The notes beneath the pieces were generated by a model that was given only the letters and a program-made list of their open reading frames with translations, did no database searches and was not told the origin of the DNA. Source: JAUVRX01 sp049664225 (GTDB lineage Bacteria > Acidobacteriota > Thermoanaerobaculia > Multivoradales > JAHEKO01). Taken from it: DNA of 64,000 nt. Made by a program: the position numbers and the translations under genes. Positions 26,811 through 36,186 of this stretch are shown here, piece after piece. The DNA is taken from assembly GCA_049664225.1 (NCBI GenBank), contig JBATEX010000006.1, positions 53,934 through 117,933 on the forward strand, read 5' to 3'. Each line of letters starts with the position of its first letter. Within the stretch, counting starts at the first letter, position 1.

Positions 26811-27287
26811 TTACAACGGCTCGCGATGGTACTTTATTCCGGCGTTGATGGCCAGTCCCCTGTAAAGCTGCTCGAGCAGAACGAGCCTCGCCAACTCGTG
26901 CGGCAACGTCAGCGGTCCAAAAGACAAGCGCTCACGTGCCTGTGCCAGGACGGTTCTCGCCAGGCCCAGATCGGATCCGATGAGAAAGACCAAAGGACCG
27001 GGCCAGTCTTCAATTTGGCCCTGCAACCAGATCGCCAGGTCGTGAGAACTCCGCATCTTCCCCCGGCGGTCGAGCGCGATCGTCCAAGATCCCTCCGGCG
27101 CTGCAGCCATGAGAGCATCGCCTTCGGCTTTCTGGCGCTCCAGATCTCCTGGGGTGGCTTTCGCCTTTACCGCGACCTCTCGGATTCGAATGTGCCGAGA
27201 GATCCGCCGGTTGAAGGGCTCGCAGAGCTTCTCCCACTCGTCTCGACGGTGTCGCCCAGCCCAGAGGATTACCAGGTCGCGAGACAT
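26811..27287 (-). CDS. rlmH: 23S rRNA (pseudouridine1915-N3)-methyltransferase
   Basis: 158 aa, the standard RlmH length. SPOUT-type features are seen: 'ALDRRGKMRSSHDLAIWL', 'FLIGSDLGL' (SAM-binding loop, G-x-x-G-L), 'LSFGPLTLPHELARLVLLEQ' and 'AINAGIKYHRE' at the C-terminal knot. It methylates pseudouridine 1915 in helix 69 of 23S rRNA on assembled ribosomes. It follows def by nine bases. Confidence 0.94.
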   Translation of the reverse strand: MSRDLVILWAGRHRRDEWEKLCEPFNRRISRHIRIREVAVKAKATPGDLERQKAEGDALMAAAPEGSWTIALDRRGKMRSSHDLAIWLQGQIEDWPGPLVFLIGSDLGLARTVLAQARERLSFGPLTLPHELARLVLLEQLYRGLAINAGIKYHREPL

Positions 27288-27296
27288 CCGAAGCGC

Positions 27297-27836
27297 TCAG
27301 GCAGCATCGCTCGAGTCGGACAGGTAGAGCCCCCACTCTTCACTGAAAGCTAGGGACTTGAGATCTCTCATACGATCGAGAAAGACGACGCCGTTGAGGT
27401 GATCGTAGGCGTGCTGGACGAGGCGAGCCTGGAGCCCATCCAGCGTCAGGTCCAGTGGCTCCCCCCGGGCGTTCAGCCCCCGCAGCCTTACTTTGGGGTA
27501 ACGGGGAACCAGGCCCTTGAGGCCGGGAACGGATAGGCAGGCTTCCCAGTCATAGACGAGATCGGCATGCTCCAGCTCCAACAGCGGATTGATGACTACC
27601 AGCTCCGACCGGCTCTGCCCGCCGCCGCCTTCGACAGGGGACAACACCAGGATCTGATGGCCGGCACCAACCTGGGTGGCGGCCAGCCCACTCCCGGACT
27701 CGAAATCCAGGGTTTCGATCAACTCACCGATCAGAGTCTGCATCTTGTCGGTGTCTAGCGAACCCGGGTCGACGGGTTCGGCCTGCAGTCGCAGGGCAGG
27801 ATGGCCAAGCCGGACGATATTCCGCTTCATCTTCAA
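27297..27836 (-). CDS. def: Peptide deformylase with altered HExxH motif
   Basis: 179 aa, usual PDF length. Motif 1 GSGLAATQVG (48-57) and motif 2 EACLS (metal ligand C100) are intact. Motif 3, normally QHExDH, reads Q-H142-A143-Y-D-H146, so both His ligands are kept but the catalytic Glu is Ala; the codon is GCC. The following 'NGVVFLDRM' is canonical. PDF removes the formyl group from nascent N-terminal Met. Position before rlmH in an otherwise orderly housekeeping operon suggests the real chromosomal copy, so its activity is an open question. Confidence 0.88.
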   Translation of the reverse strand: MKMKRNIVRLGHPALRLQAEPVDPGSLDTDKMQTLIGELIETLDFESGSGLAATQVGAGHQILVLSPVEGGGGQSRSELVVINPLLELEHADLVYDWEACLSVPGLKGLVPRYPKVRLRGLNARGEPLDLTLDGLQARLVQHAYDHLNGVVFLDRMRDLKSLAFSEEWGLYLSDSSDAA

Positions 27837-27925
27837 GACTCTCCCGTCAAATTGACAACGGCCCCCATTCTACTCGGACTGGGCTCTGCAGCAGATGATC
27901 TCGGCCTACTTGGCCAATCCGTGCC

Positions 27926-28939
27926 ATGTTATTCTGCGCCATCATGGCAACTGAGGGCTCCACCTGCGAAGGGAGTTCCAGCCGCAGGCGACGCCTCGTC
28001 AAAGGCCTCCTTCTCGGCAGTGCAGCTGTCGGCCTGCCGGCTCTCGCCAATGCTCTGATCGCCCGCCGCAGCGAGAAGCTTGGCTATCCCGCCTGGGGCC
28101 GCCAGGAGAGATTCTCCTGGCAGGCGAGAGAGATCTCCTTTCAACGCTTTGGTCTAGGTGCCCCACTCGTTCTCCTGCACAGTCTCGGCCCTGGACACGA
28201 CTCTGAAGAGTGGAAACGAGCCAGCGAGCTTCTGGCGCGCAGCTTTCGCGTCTACGCCCCAGATCTTCTGGGTTGGGGCAGATCGGACAAACCCGCCATA
28301 ACTTACGATGGCGCGCTCTACATTCAGCTCCTGGAGGACTTCTTACGGCGTGTCGTCGCGGAGCGCTGCGTACTCGTAGCCGCTGGGCTGCCAGCGACCT
28401 ACGCCGTGCAGGTGGCCGTGGATCACCCGGAGCTGGTTAGGCATCTGGGCCTCGTGGTGCCGTCAGGTATCCAAGGTCACCGCGATGAGCCCGACATGAA
28501 GGATGCTTGGATTCATCGACTGTTGCGGTTCCCGGTCGTCGGTAGATCGAGCCTCAACCTGTTCACCAGCCGGCCGGCCCTCGGCCAGTACCTGAGAAAT
28601 GAGGTCTTTCGGTCTGCGGAGAAAGTCGATGCCTCCAGGCTCGACCACTACTATCGATCCAGCCATCAGCCAGGTGCTCACGCTCCCCTGGCTGCTTATC
28701 TGAGCGGGTACTTGAATCACAGCATCGCGGAAGCCGTATCGCGACTCAAAACCCCTCTCTGGCTTGCCTGGGGACGCCACGCCAAGAATCCACCGATCGA
28801 GAGCGCCGACCTCTGGCTTCATCACGTCCCATCAGCCGAGCTGGATGTGTTCGAGGACTGCGGCAACTATCCCCACCTCGAGGCCGCCTCCAGATTCAGC
28901 CAGCATCTCGAGTCCTTCCTCGCCAGATTCACCGACTGA
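27926..28939 (+). CDS. Alpha/beta hydrolase-fold protein lacking the nucleophile Ser
   Basis: 337 aa. A basic, then hydrophobic N-terminus (R20-RRRLVKGLLLGSAAVGLPAL) suggests a Tat-like or membrane-anchored leader. The fold is clear: 'PLVLLHSLGPG' (oxyanion loop), 'DLLGWGRSDKP', 'VDHPELVRHLGLV', and a final 'EDCGNYPHLEAASRF' with the family His. At the nucleophile elbow, however, the sequence is LVAAGLPATYA (150-160) where G-x-S-x-G is expected, so Ser is Gly154; the acid strand 'WGRHAKNPP' also has no Asp. Likely a non-catalytic member or one with another chemistry. Divergent from def; 70 bases before ileS. Confidence 0.75.
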   Translation: MLFCAIMATEGSTCEGSSSRRRRLVKGLLLGSAAVGLPALANALIARRSEKLGYPAWGRQERFSWQAREISFQRFGLGAPLVLLHSLGPGHDSEEWKRASELLARSFRVYAPDLLGWGRSDKPAITYDGALYIQLLEDFLRRVVAERCVLVAAGLPATYAVQVAVDHPELVRHLGLVVPSGIQGHRDEPDMKDAWIHRLLRFPVVGRSSLNLFTSRPALGQYLRNEVFRSAEKVDASRLDHYYRSSHQPGAHAPLAAYLSGYLNHSIAEAVSRLKTPLWLAWGRHAKNPPIESADLWLHHVPSAELDVFEDCGNYPHLEAASRFSQHLESFLARFTD

Positions 28940-29008
28940 TCTGTATCCCATGGCCCGGGATGGGCGGGGTAGAATGTGCGCCGCAATGTCGATGTAAGTG
29001 AGGATTCG

Positions 29009-32000
29009 ATGAGTGACCGACGCTTCCCCGACCTACCCTCAGGCTACCCCTTCCCCTCGCTCGAACTGGAGATCCTGCGTGAGTGGCGGGAGCATGGGAT
29101 CTTCGAGAAGAGCCTGGAGAAGACCCGCGACGGAAAGGACTTCGTCTTTTTCGAGGGTCCTCCTACGGCCAACAACAAGCCCCACGTCGGCCACGTAGTA
29201 ACCCGGGTCGTCAAGGACCTTTTTCCGCGATTCAGGACGATGCAGGGCCGTCACGTGGCTCGCAAGGCGGGTTGGGACACCCACGGGTTGGCGGTCGAAA
29301 TCGAGGTCGAGAAGCAGTTGGGCTTCTCCGGCAAGGAAGATATCGAAGAGTACGGTGTCGTCGAGTTCAACCAGGCCTGCCTGGAAAGCGTCCACTCCTA
29401 CGAACAGCAGTGGCGGGAAATGACCGAGCGAATCGGTTTCTGGATCGATCTCGACAGCGCTTACTTCACCTACTCGAATCGCTATATCGAGTCTGTCTGG
29501 TGGGCCCTGCGACAGCTCTGGGGCAAGGAGCTGCTGAGGGAAGACTACAAGATCCAGCCCTACTGTTGCCGATGCGGCACCACCCTGTCGAGCCACGAGG
29601 TGGCCCAGAACTACAAGGACACCAACGATCCGTCGATCTGGGTTCTGTTTCCAGCCAGAGCCGGCCAGGTGCTCTCTACCATCGAAGGCAACGACTGGTC
29701 GGTCCCCGAGAGATTGAGCCTCGTAGCATGGACAACAACCCCCTGGACACTTCTCGGACACTCTGGCCTGGCAGTCAATCCGGACTTGGTCTATCAGGTT
29801 GTCGAGCATCCCGGACGGCCCGGTGAGCTTCTTCTATTTGCCGAAGGCCTCGAAACGCCGGTCCCAGTGGAGACACAGCTCGACGACCAGCGGGCGCGAG
29901 TCGACCTCCGCGGAATTCCGCCACAGGCACGATTCCTGGGCGCAGACCTGAAAGGCCTGCGTTACGACAGGCCGTTCGCCACGCAGCCCGCGGATCGAGT
30001 CCCAGACGACTCGCCGTTTTCCCCCCCGCCTTCCGACGAGGAGGGCTGGCGAGTGTTCACGGCCGAGTACGTGACAGCCAGTGAGGGAACCGGGTTGGTC
30101 CACACCGCCCCGGCCTTCGGTGAGGATGACTATCAGAGCGGAGTGAGGTTTGCTCTGCCCTTCTTCCTGACCGTCGACATGGAAGGCAAGGTCGTCGAGC
30201 GCCAAGGCATCGAGCCCTTTGCCGGAACTTGGGTCAAAGACGCCGACAAGGCGATCTCACGCGATCTGAAACAGCGGGGCCGCCTGCTCTACCAAGATCA
30301 GTACCGCCACAGCTACCCCTTTTGTTGGAGGTGCGACCAGCCCCTGCTCTATCTCGCGAGCAAGAGCTGGTTCGTCAAGACCACCTCGCACAAAGACCAG
30401 CTGCTCGAGTTGAATCAGCAGATCGACTGGCACCCCGAGCACGTCAAAGACGGGAGGTTCGGAAAATGGCTCGAGAACATGGTCGATTGGGCCCTTTCCC
30501 GCAAGCGCTATTGGGGTACGCCGCTGCCTGTCTGGGTGTGCGATCGATGTCCGAATCAGCAAGTGATGGGCTCCTTTGCCGAGCTCTTCACCCTCGCCGG
30601 CAAGCCGCTTCCCGACGACGTCTACGACCGTGAGCAATTCGATCCACATCGCCCCTTCGTCGATCCCGAGGCCGAGAACCCGTTTGCCTGGCCTTGTAGT
30701 GAGTGCAGCGAAGGAACCATGGGCCGAGTCGAAGAGGTCATCGACGCCTGGTTCGACGCTGGATCCATGCCTTTCGCTCAGCAACACTATCCCTTCGAGA
30801 ACACCGAACTGGTGGAAGATCGCGTACAGTTTCCGGCCGATTTCATCGCCGAAGCGGTCGACCAGACCCGCGGCTGGTTCTACACCCTGCACGTATTGGG
30901 AGCCCTTCTCTTCGACTCCGTCGCCTACAAGACATGCATCGTCCTCGGACACATCAACGACGAGCAGGGCCGTAAGATGTCGAAACGCCTGGGCAACGTC
31001 ACTGACCCCATGGAGGTCATCCCCGAGACTGGCGCCGACGCGCTGCGTTGGTACTTCTGCATCAACAATCCTGAGGTCAACTCGCGGTTCTCGGCGCGGC
31101 TTGTCCGCGAGGGGGCGCAGAACTTCCTTCTGCCCCTGTGGAACGCCCTGTCGTTCTTCACCATCTACGCCAACCTGGATGAGTGGTCACCCGGCGCCGA
31201 GTCCGTTCCGTTCGAGCGCCGTCCCGCTCTGGATCGTTGGATATTGCTGAGACTCGATCGACTGGTCGAAGGCACCACTCGGAGCCTCGAGGGCTACCGG
31301 GTGCTGGATGCAGCACGCCTCATCGAGGAGTTCGTCGACGACCTGACGAACTGGTACATCCGTCGGAGCCGGGATCGATTCTGGGCTCCGGCAGCGGAGG
31401 GCGGCGAAACCAAGGAGAGCGCCTATCAGACTCTCTACGAGGTCCTCTGCGTTCTCGCTCGCGTGATCGCCCCCTTTACGCCTTTCGTCGCCGATGTACT
31501 GCACCGACACCTGCTGCGCACCCAGGCCGACTACAGCGTTGAAAGCGTCCACCTCGAAGAGTGGCCGCGATCCGCGGCACAGAGGGCTGACGAGAAATTG
31601 GAGTCCGGGATGGCTGCAGTTCAACGAATCGTCCGTCTCGGACACGCGGCCCGCAACTCGCACAGCCTCAAGACCCGCCAGCCGTTGGCATCGGTGACGC
31701 TGGTGACGACCGACGACGAGTTGCCCGACCTGGTCGAGCCACATCTCGATGTCCTGCGCGAGGAGCTCAACGTCCGAGAGGTGTTATGGGCCAGTGACCG
31801 ATCGGCCTTTGTGCGCCACGAGGTGCGCCCCGACTATCCTCGGTGTGGCCCCCGATTCGGCAAGCAGATGGCAGCCCTCAAAAAGACACTGGAAGCTGCA
31901 GACGGCGACAGCCTGGCCGCCGAGCTGGAGACCAAGGGCCTCGTGTCCCTCGAGCTCGACGGCAAGACCGTCGAGCTTTCACAAGAGGAGGTCGAGGTTC

Positions 32001-32347
32001 GGATGGTGGAGCAGGAGGAGACCGCATCGCAGGGCGATCGCGAGCTCTTGGTCGTCCTGGATACCCACTTGTCTGAAGACCTCATCGCCGAGGGCTGGGC
32101 CCGCGAGGTAATCCACAGGATCCAGACGGCTCGCAAAGAGGCCGACCTGGACTACGCCGACCGCATTCGCGTCACATACCTGACCGATCCGAAGCTGGCA
32201 GCAGCCATCGATCAGTTCCGGGAGTGGATATGCCGGGAAACCCTGGCCCTGGAGTTGGCTGTGGCAAGCGACGATTCCGCCAACCTGATGGCCAAACCGG
32301 TCGAAGAGATGGACTTCCGCTTCGCCATCCAAACGACTACGAGTTGA
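29009..32347 (+). CDS. ileS: Isoleucyl-tRNA synthetase, long eukaryote-like type
   Basis: 1112 aa from the ATG at 29009, behind GAGG. It charges tRNA-Ile. HIGH motif H59-V-G-H62, KMSKR at 656-660 (KMSKRLGNV), a CP1 editing domain with 'WTTTPWTL', a Cys-rich stretch CCRCGTTLSSHEVAQNY, and an anticodon-binding domain 'LTNWYIRRSRDRFW'. The spacing and the 'PPTANNKPHVGHVVTRVVKD' start match the archaeal/eukaryotic-like IleS2 class rather than the shorter bacterial class. Followed 20 bases later by a phosphomannomutase gene. Confidence 0.96.
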   Translation: MSDRRFPDLPSGYPFPSLELEILREWREHGIFEKSLEKTRDGKDFVFFEGPPTANNKPHVGHVVTRVVKDLFPRFRTMQGRHVARKAGWDTHGLAVEIEVEKQLGFSGKEDIEEYGVVEFNQACLESVHSYEQQWREMTERIGFWIDLDSAYFTYSNRYIESVWWALRQLWGKELLREDYKIQPYCCRCGTTLSSHEVAQNYKDTNDPSIWVLFPARAGQVLSTIEGNDWSVPERLSLVAWTTTPWTLLGHSGLAVNPDLVYQVVEHPGRPGELLLFAEGLETPVPVETQLDDQRARVDLRGIPPQARFLGADLKGLRYDRPFATQPADRVPDDSPFSPPPSDEEGWRVFTAEYVTASEGTGLVHTAPAFGEDDYQSGVRFALPFFLTVDMEGKVVERQGIEPFAGTWVKDADKAISRDLKQRGRLLYQDQYRHSYPFCWRCDQPLLYLASKSWFVKTTSHKDQLLELNQQIDWHPEHVKDGRFGKWLENMVDWALSRKRYWGTPLPVWVCDRCPNQQVMGSFAELFTLAGKPLPDDVYDREQFDPHRPFVDPEAENPFAWPCSECSEGTMGRVEEVIDAWFDAGSMPFAQQHYPFENTELVEDRVQFPADFIAEAVDQTRGWFYTLHVLGALLFDSVAYKTCIVLGHINDEQGRKMSKRLGNVTDPMEVIPETGADALRWYFCINNPEVNSRFSARLVREGAQNFLLPLWNALSFFTIYANLDEWSPGAESVPFERRPALDRWILLRLDRLVEGTTRSLEGYRVLDAARLIEEFVDDLTNWYIRRSRDRFWAPAAEGGETKESAYQTLYEVLCVLARVIAPFTPFVADVLHRHLLRTQADYSVESVHLEEWPRSAAQRADEKLESGMAAVQRIVRLGHAARNSHSLKTRQPLASVTLVTTDDELPDLVEPHLDVLREELNVREVLWASDRSAFVRHEVRPDYPRCGPRFGKQMAALKKTLEAADGDSLAAELETKGLVSLELDGKTVELSQEEVEVRMVEQEETASQGDRELLVVLDTHLSEDLIAEGWAREVIHRIQTARKEADLDYADRIRVTYLTDPKLAAAIDQFREWICRETLALELAVASDDSANLMAKPVEEMDFRFAIQTTTS

Positions 32348-32367
32348 GTGAAAGGGAGCCCTCGAGA

Positions 32368-33723
32368 ATGGCTGGGATCTTCAAGGCGTACGATGTTCGG
32401 GGCCTTTTCCCGACGCAGCTGAACGAACAAATCGCCCGCGACATAGGGCTCGCCTTCCGGTACCTGCTGGACGACGAGGACCGAGCCCATGGCAACACGG
32501 TAGTCGTGAGCAGGGACATGCGTGTTCACAGTGAGCCTCTTTGCGAAGCGCTCATCGACGGCCTGCTCTGCGGTGGCCTGGACGTCATGGACATCGGCCT
32601 CGCCACCACTCCGATGAACTACTTCGGGGTCGGTCACTTACAGGCTGCCGGTGGCATCCAAGTCACCGCCAGTCACAATCCTGCCGAGTACAACGGCCTC
32701 AAGTTCAGCCACAGCGAGGCCAGACCTGTCTCGGGGGACCACGGAATCCCCCTCCTGGAAGCGAGAGTTCAGGCGCAAGAGCTGCCGCCGGCCGCTCACA
32801 GGGGGAACCGTAGCCACGGAGATGTGTTGGCCAGCTACGGGGAGCATGTGCTGTCGTTTCTGGACCCGCCCGCCGGCAGACGACTCAAGGTCGTCGCCGA
32901 CGCCGCCAACGGGATGGGGTCTCTCTATCGTCCCCTTCTGGAGCAAATGGATCTGGACTTGGATACCCTGTATTTCGAGCTAGATGGCAGCTTTCCGAAT
33001 CACGAGGCCAATCCCTTGAAGCTCGAGAACCTGCGTGATTTGTCGACCCGAGTGCGGGAAGTCGGGGCAGACCTGGGCGTCTGCTTCGACGGCGACGCCG
33101 ACCGCGCAGCCTTCGTCGACGAGAACGGCACACCCGTCGGGAGTGACCTTTCAACGGCTCTCATCGCTGGCGAGCTTCTCAAGCGAGCACCTGGCCAGCC
33201 CGTGCTCTTCGACCTGAGGTCGTCCCGCGCGGTGAGCGAGTACATCCTCGAGTGCGGCGGTATCCCGGTACGCGAGCGGGTCGGACACTCTTTCATGAAG
33301 GCCACGTTGCGACAGAAGAATGGCGTCTTCGGCGGCGAGTTGGCAGGACACTACTACTTTCGGGACAACTACTACGCGGACTCTGCTCTGCTGGCGGTGG
33401 TCGAGGTGGTCAATCTGCTGCGTAGAGAGGGCAAGAGTCTCTCCGAGCTGGTGGCTCCGATCGCTCGATATGCCAAGACGCCCGAGATCAACTTCGTCGT
33501 GGAAGACAAGCAGGGAAAGATCCAGGAGCTCGCCGAGCGGTTTGACGACGGGCAGATCGACTACCTGGACGGGATCACCGTGCAATATGAAGACTGGTGG
33601 TTCAATGTCCGACCTTCCAACACCGAGCCTTATCTGCGCCTGGTCATGGAGGCGGCTACCGAAAAGGACCTGGCGCAGCATCGAGACGAGCTGTTTGCCA
33701 TTCTGGGCACCCCAGTCGACTAG
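32368..33723 (+). CDS. Phosphomannomutase/phosphoglucomutase
   Basis: 451 aa from the ATG at 32368. The phosphoserine is S102 in TASHNP, the Mg2+ loop is DGDADR (241-246), the sugar-binding loop 'GGELAGHYYF' and the phosphate-binding 'RPSNTEPYLR' complete the alpha-D-phosphohexomutase set. It interconverts mannose or glucose 6- and 1-phosphates for GDP-mannose or UDP-glucose in envelope polysaccharide synthesis (AlgC/ManB type). Followed by a bidirectional terminator at 33764. Confidence 0.93.
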   Translation: MAGIFKAYDVRGLFPTQLNEQIARDIGLAFRYLLDDEDRAHGNTVVVSRDMRVHSEPLCEALIDGLLCGGLDVMDIGLATTPMNYFGVGHLQAAGGIQVTASHNPAEYNGLKFSHSEARPVSGDHGIPLLEARVQAQELPPAAHRGNRSHGDVLASYGEHVLSFLDPPAGRRLKVVADAANGMGSLYRPLLEQMDLDLDTLYFELDGSFPNHEANPLKLENLRDLSTRVREVGADLGVCFDGDADRAAFVDENGTPVGSDLSTALIAGELLKRAPGQPVLFDLRSSRAVSEYILECGGIPVRERVGHSFMKATLRQKNGVFGGELAGHYYFRDNYYADSALLAVVEVVNLLRREGKSLSELVAPIARYAKTPEINFVVEDKQGKIQELAERFDDGQIDYLDGITVQYEDWWFNVRPSNTEPYLRLVMEAATEKDLAQHRDELFAILGTPVD

Positions 33724-33763
33724 GAGATTGGAGCTTTTCCATCCTAGAACTCCGCAGCGATAG

Positions 33764-33805
33764 AAAAGCGCCGCCGACAGGATCTGCCGGCGGCGCTTGC
33801 TCTTT
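33764..33805. terminator. Bidirectional terminator between convergent genes
   Basis: Perfect 11-bp stem AAGCGCCGCCG (33766-33776) / CGGCGGCGCTT (33788-33798), 11-base loop, flanked by TAGAAAA on the left and GCTCTTT on the right, so it can serve both strands. Confidence 0.8.
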
Positions 33806-33820
33806 GAACAGCTGAGAAGT

Positions 33821-34513
33821 TCAGTCGCGACTGCCGCCCAGTAGGCCGGCACGCATCAGGAAGTACAGCAACTGCATGATGCTCGCCGCTGCAGCAGCCA
33901 CATAGGTCAGGGCTGCTGCGTTCAGTACCTTGTCCATACCCTGTCGCTCCTGCGCCGAAACGATTCCGTACTCGACGGCGAGCTTCTTGGCCCGGTTCGA
34001 GGCGTCGAACTCCACCGGCAGCGTGACCATTTGAAAAGCCAGCAGACCACAGAATAGGAGTACGCCCGCCATGAAGAGCCCGGTCGAGGACAAAAACAGA
34101 CCGAACATCATGCCGTAGAAACCGAGTGTCGAGCCCAGGCTGGCCGGCTTGACGAGAATGGATCTGATCCACATCGGCTTGTAGGCCGTGGCATGTTGGA
34201 CGGCATGTCCGGCTTCGTGGCAGGCCACCCCCACCGCGGCGATGGACGGAATGCTGTAGACCGGCTCCGACAGCGCAAGGGTCTTGTTCACAGGATTGTA
34301 GTGATCCGACAGCCTTCCCGGTACAGGCTTGATTTCCACGTCCCGGATGCCGGCCTGCTCCAACATGGCCTTGGCGGCCTGAGCACCGGTCATGCCGTTC
34401 ATCGTCCTCACCTTCGAGTACTTCTTGAAGGTGGATTTCGTCTTGAAGCTGGCCCAAACTGACAATAGCAGCGCAGGCGCCAGGAACAGGAAGTACATCG
34501 GGTCGAATACCAC
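33821..34513 (-). CDS. Zinc metallopeptidase, YugP family (membrane)
   Basis: 230 aa from a GTG at 34513 preceded by GGAGGAG. Membrane helices near 6-21 and 120-160 and at 200-218 flank the zinc site H99-E-A-G-H103 (ACHEAGHAVQ), with 'LSDHYNPVNKTLALSEPVY' before it, which is the YugP signature. The active site is likely at the cytoplasmic face. The biological role of YugP is not established. The gene converges on the phosphomannomutase gene. Confidence 0.88.
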   Translation of the reverse strand: MVFDPMYFLFLAPALLLSVWASFKTKSTFKKYSKVRTMNGMTGAQAAKAMLEQAGIRDVEIKPVPGRLSDHYNPVNKTLALSEPVYSIPSIAAVGVACHEAGHAVQHATAYKPMWIRSILVKPASLGSTLGFYGMMFGLFLSSTGLFMAGVLLFCGLLAFQMVTLPVEFDASNRAKKLAVEYGIVSAQERQGMDKVLNAAALTYVAAAAASIMQLLYFLMRAGLLGGSRD

Positions 34514-34621
34514 GGGCTCACTCCTCCTTCTCAGCTGACCGAAACCGTTCTCTCACAGACATTATTCCAGAATTCGTCGAACTGGAGTGTGCCACAATCG
34601 GCCACCGGGAGGGAATTGCCC

Positions 34622-35347
34622 GTGCAGACAGACACATCCAGACCCGTAGCCCTAGTCACCGGTGGCAGCCGCGGTATCGGTCGAGCCATCGTCGAAGCTC
34701 TCGCCAAAGAAAACTGGCGGATCTTCTTCTGCTCGCAAAGCACCGAGAGCGCTGCAACTGCTTCGCAGGAGCTCGCCCAGTCGTTCCCAGGGCAGATATC
34801 AGGAAAGGTCTGCGATGTAGGCCAGCAGAGCCAAGTCGACGACCTGGTCTCGTGGGTGACGAGCGAAGCCGGACGAATCGACTGCCTTGTCAACAACGCC
34901 GGAATCGGACATTTCGGACCCGTGGATGAGATCTCGGGTGAGGACTGGAGGCGTCTCATTCGCACCAACCTCAACGGAACCTTCTACGCGATTCGAGCCG
35001 TGACGCCCTGGATGAAGAAACAAGGCGAGGGCTGGATCATCAACATCGCCTCTCTCGCCGGCAAGAACCCTTTCGCCGGGGGCAGCGCCTACAACGCGAG
35101 CAAGTTCGGCATGGTCGGACTCTCGGAGGCGAGCATGCTCGATCTTCGCCCGTTTGGGATCCGGGTTGCGGCCATCCTGCCTGGCAGCGTGCAAACCGGG
35201 TTCAGCCATCCGAAGCCGGGAGCCAGCGACGACTGGAAGTTGGCGCCCGAAGATATCGCTCGCACAGTGCTCGACCTCCTGCGCCATGAGAGCCGCTCGC
35301 TGCCCAGCCTGGTGGAAATTCGTCCCAGCAACCCGCCGAAACGGTAG
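34622..35347 (+). CDS. Short-chain dehydrogenase/reductase (SDR)
   Basis: 241 aa from a GTG at 34622 behind GGGAGG; the frame is open to 34589. Cofactor loop TGGSRGIG (13-20), NNAG (about 84-87), catalytic Ser in IASLAG, Y157-x-x-x-K161 in YNASK. The cofactor-loop context suggests NADP(H). Classical SDRs reduce ketones or acyl-carrier 3-ketones; FabG-like roles are possible but not shown. It stands alone, followed by three A repeat units. Confidence 0.9.
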   Translation: MQTDTSRPVALVTGGSRGIGRAIVEALAKENWRIFFCSQSTESAATASQELAQSFPGQISGKVCDVGQQSQVDDLVSWVTSEAGRIDCLVNNAGIGHFGPVDEISGEDWRRLIRTNLNGTFYAIRAVTPWMKKQGEGWIINIASLAGKNPFAGGSAYNASKFGMVGLSEASMLDLRPFGIRVAAILPGSVQTGFSHPKPGASDDWKLAPEDIARTVLDLLRHESRSLPSLVEIRPSNPPKR

Positions 35348-36186
35348 CGACAGGCGTCAGGGGGTTGAGGCGTCCGGCGATCCCCACCCCGCCCCGAGGG
35401 TTGAGGCAGCCGGCGTACCTTCGGCTGGTCTCTGGGGGCTTGGGGGGTGAGGCGCTCGGCGAATTCGCCGAGCGGTCTTTGAGGCCGTGGGGCAATGAAG
35501 CACTGGGAGCTGGGAACATGGACCACGATCTGGTGTCGACCCGTCCGGCGGTCCGCAGGGGGACGGCGGCGGCCTTGTAGGGGAGCCCCTCACGGGCTCC
35601 CGCTGGAGGGGACAAGCCCCTCCCCTACATTCGGGAGGGCCGCCACCTTGTCTCCTCTTCGCGCCTCATCTGTCTTGCCCTTCGATGGCCCTTGCGCTGC
35701 GCTCGACTCGGCACCCCACAGTCGAGCCACCCGAACGAACCTCTGGCACCATAGAAGGCAATAGGGGCGTAAGGGCGTAGGGGGCTAGGGCTTGAGCCTC
35801 TGTTGCCCCAAGCCCTCAAAGACTGGCCGGAAGCAATGCCCGGCCACTTCACCCCTCACTGCCCCAAGGATCGGCAGGGAGGTACGACCGGACGCCTCAA
35901 CCCCAGGCCGGGCGGGTGAGGGCCAAGGGGTTCTTGCAGCGGAAGGGAGGACAGCCCCCTGGGGGCCCCACGTCGAACCCCCAACAGATTGCGGTTATCC
36001 AGCCAGGATTCAGGAACCTGCTAGCCACCCGGACGGACCCCAGATGACCTTGGTCACCATTCCGGTACCCAGGACCCCAAGCCCTCAAAGATCAGGCGGC
36101 GGTTAGCCGGGCGCCTCAACCCCCAGGGCCATTTGGCCCGAGGCCAATTGCCCTCGCCGGGTGGGCGCGATAGCATCCACGACGTC
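35348..36186. repeat. Intergenic repeat region 4 (longest mosaic)
   Basis: About 840 bp. Plus-oriented A units at 35358-35490 follow the SDR stop, one with the 22-bp perfect palindrome at 35453-35474. A C-type element spans about 35536-35744, then a TAGGGGCG-type tract (35757-35797), minus-oriented A units (35803-35907), a shortened B element (35914-35982) joined to a C-type end (36030-36043), and a last minus-oriented A unit (36071-36125). No gene. Confidence 0.8.
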
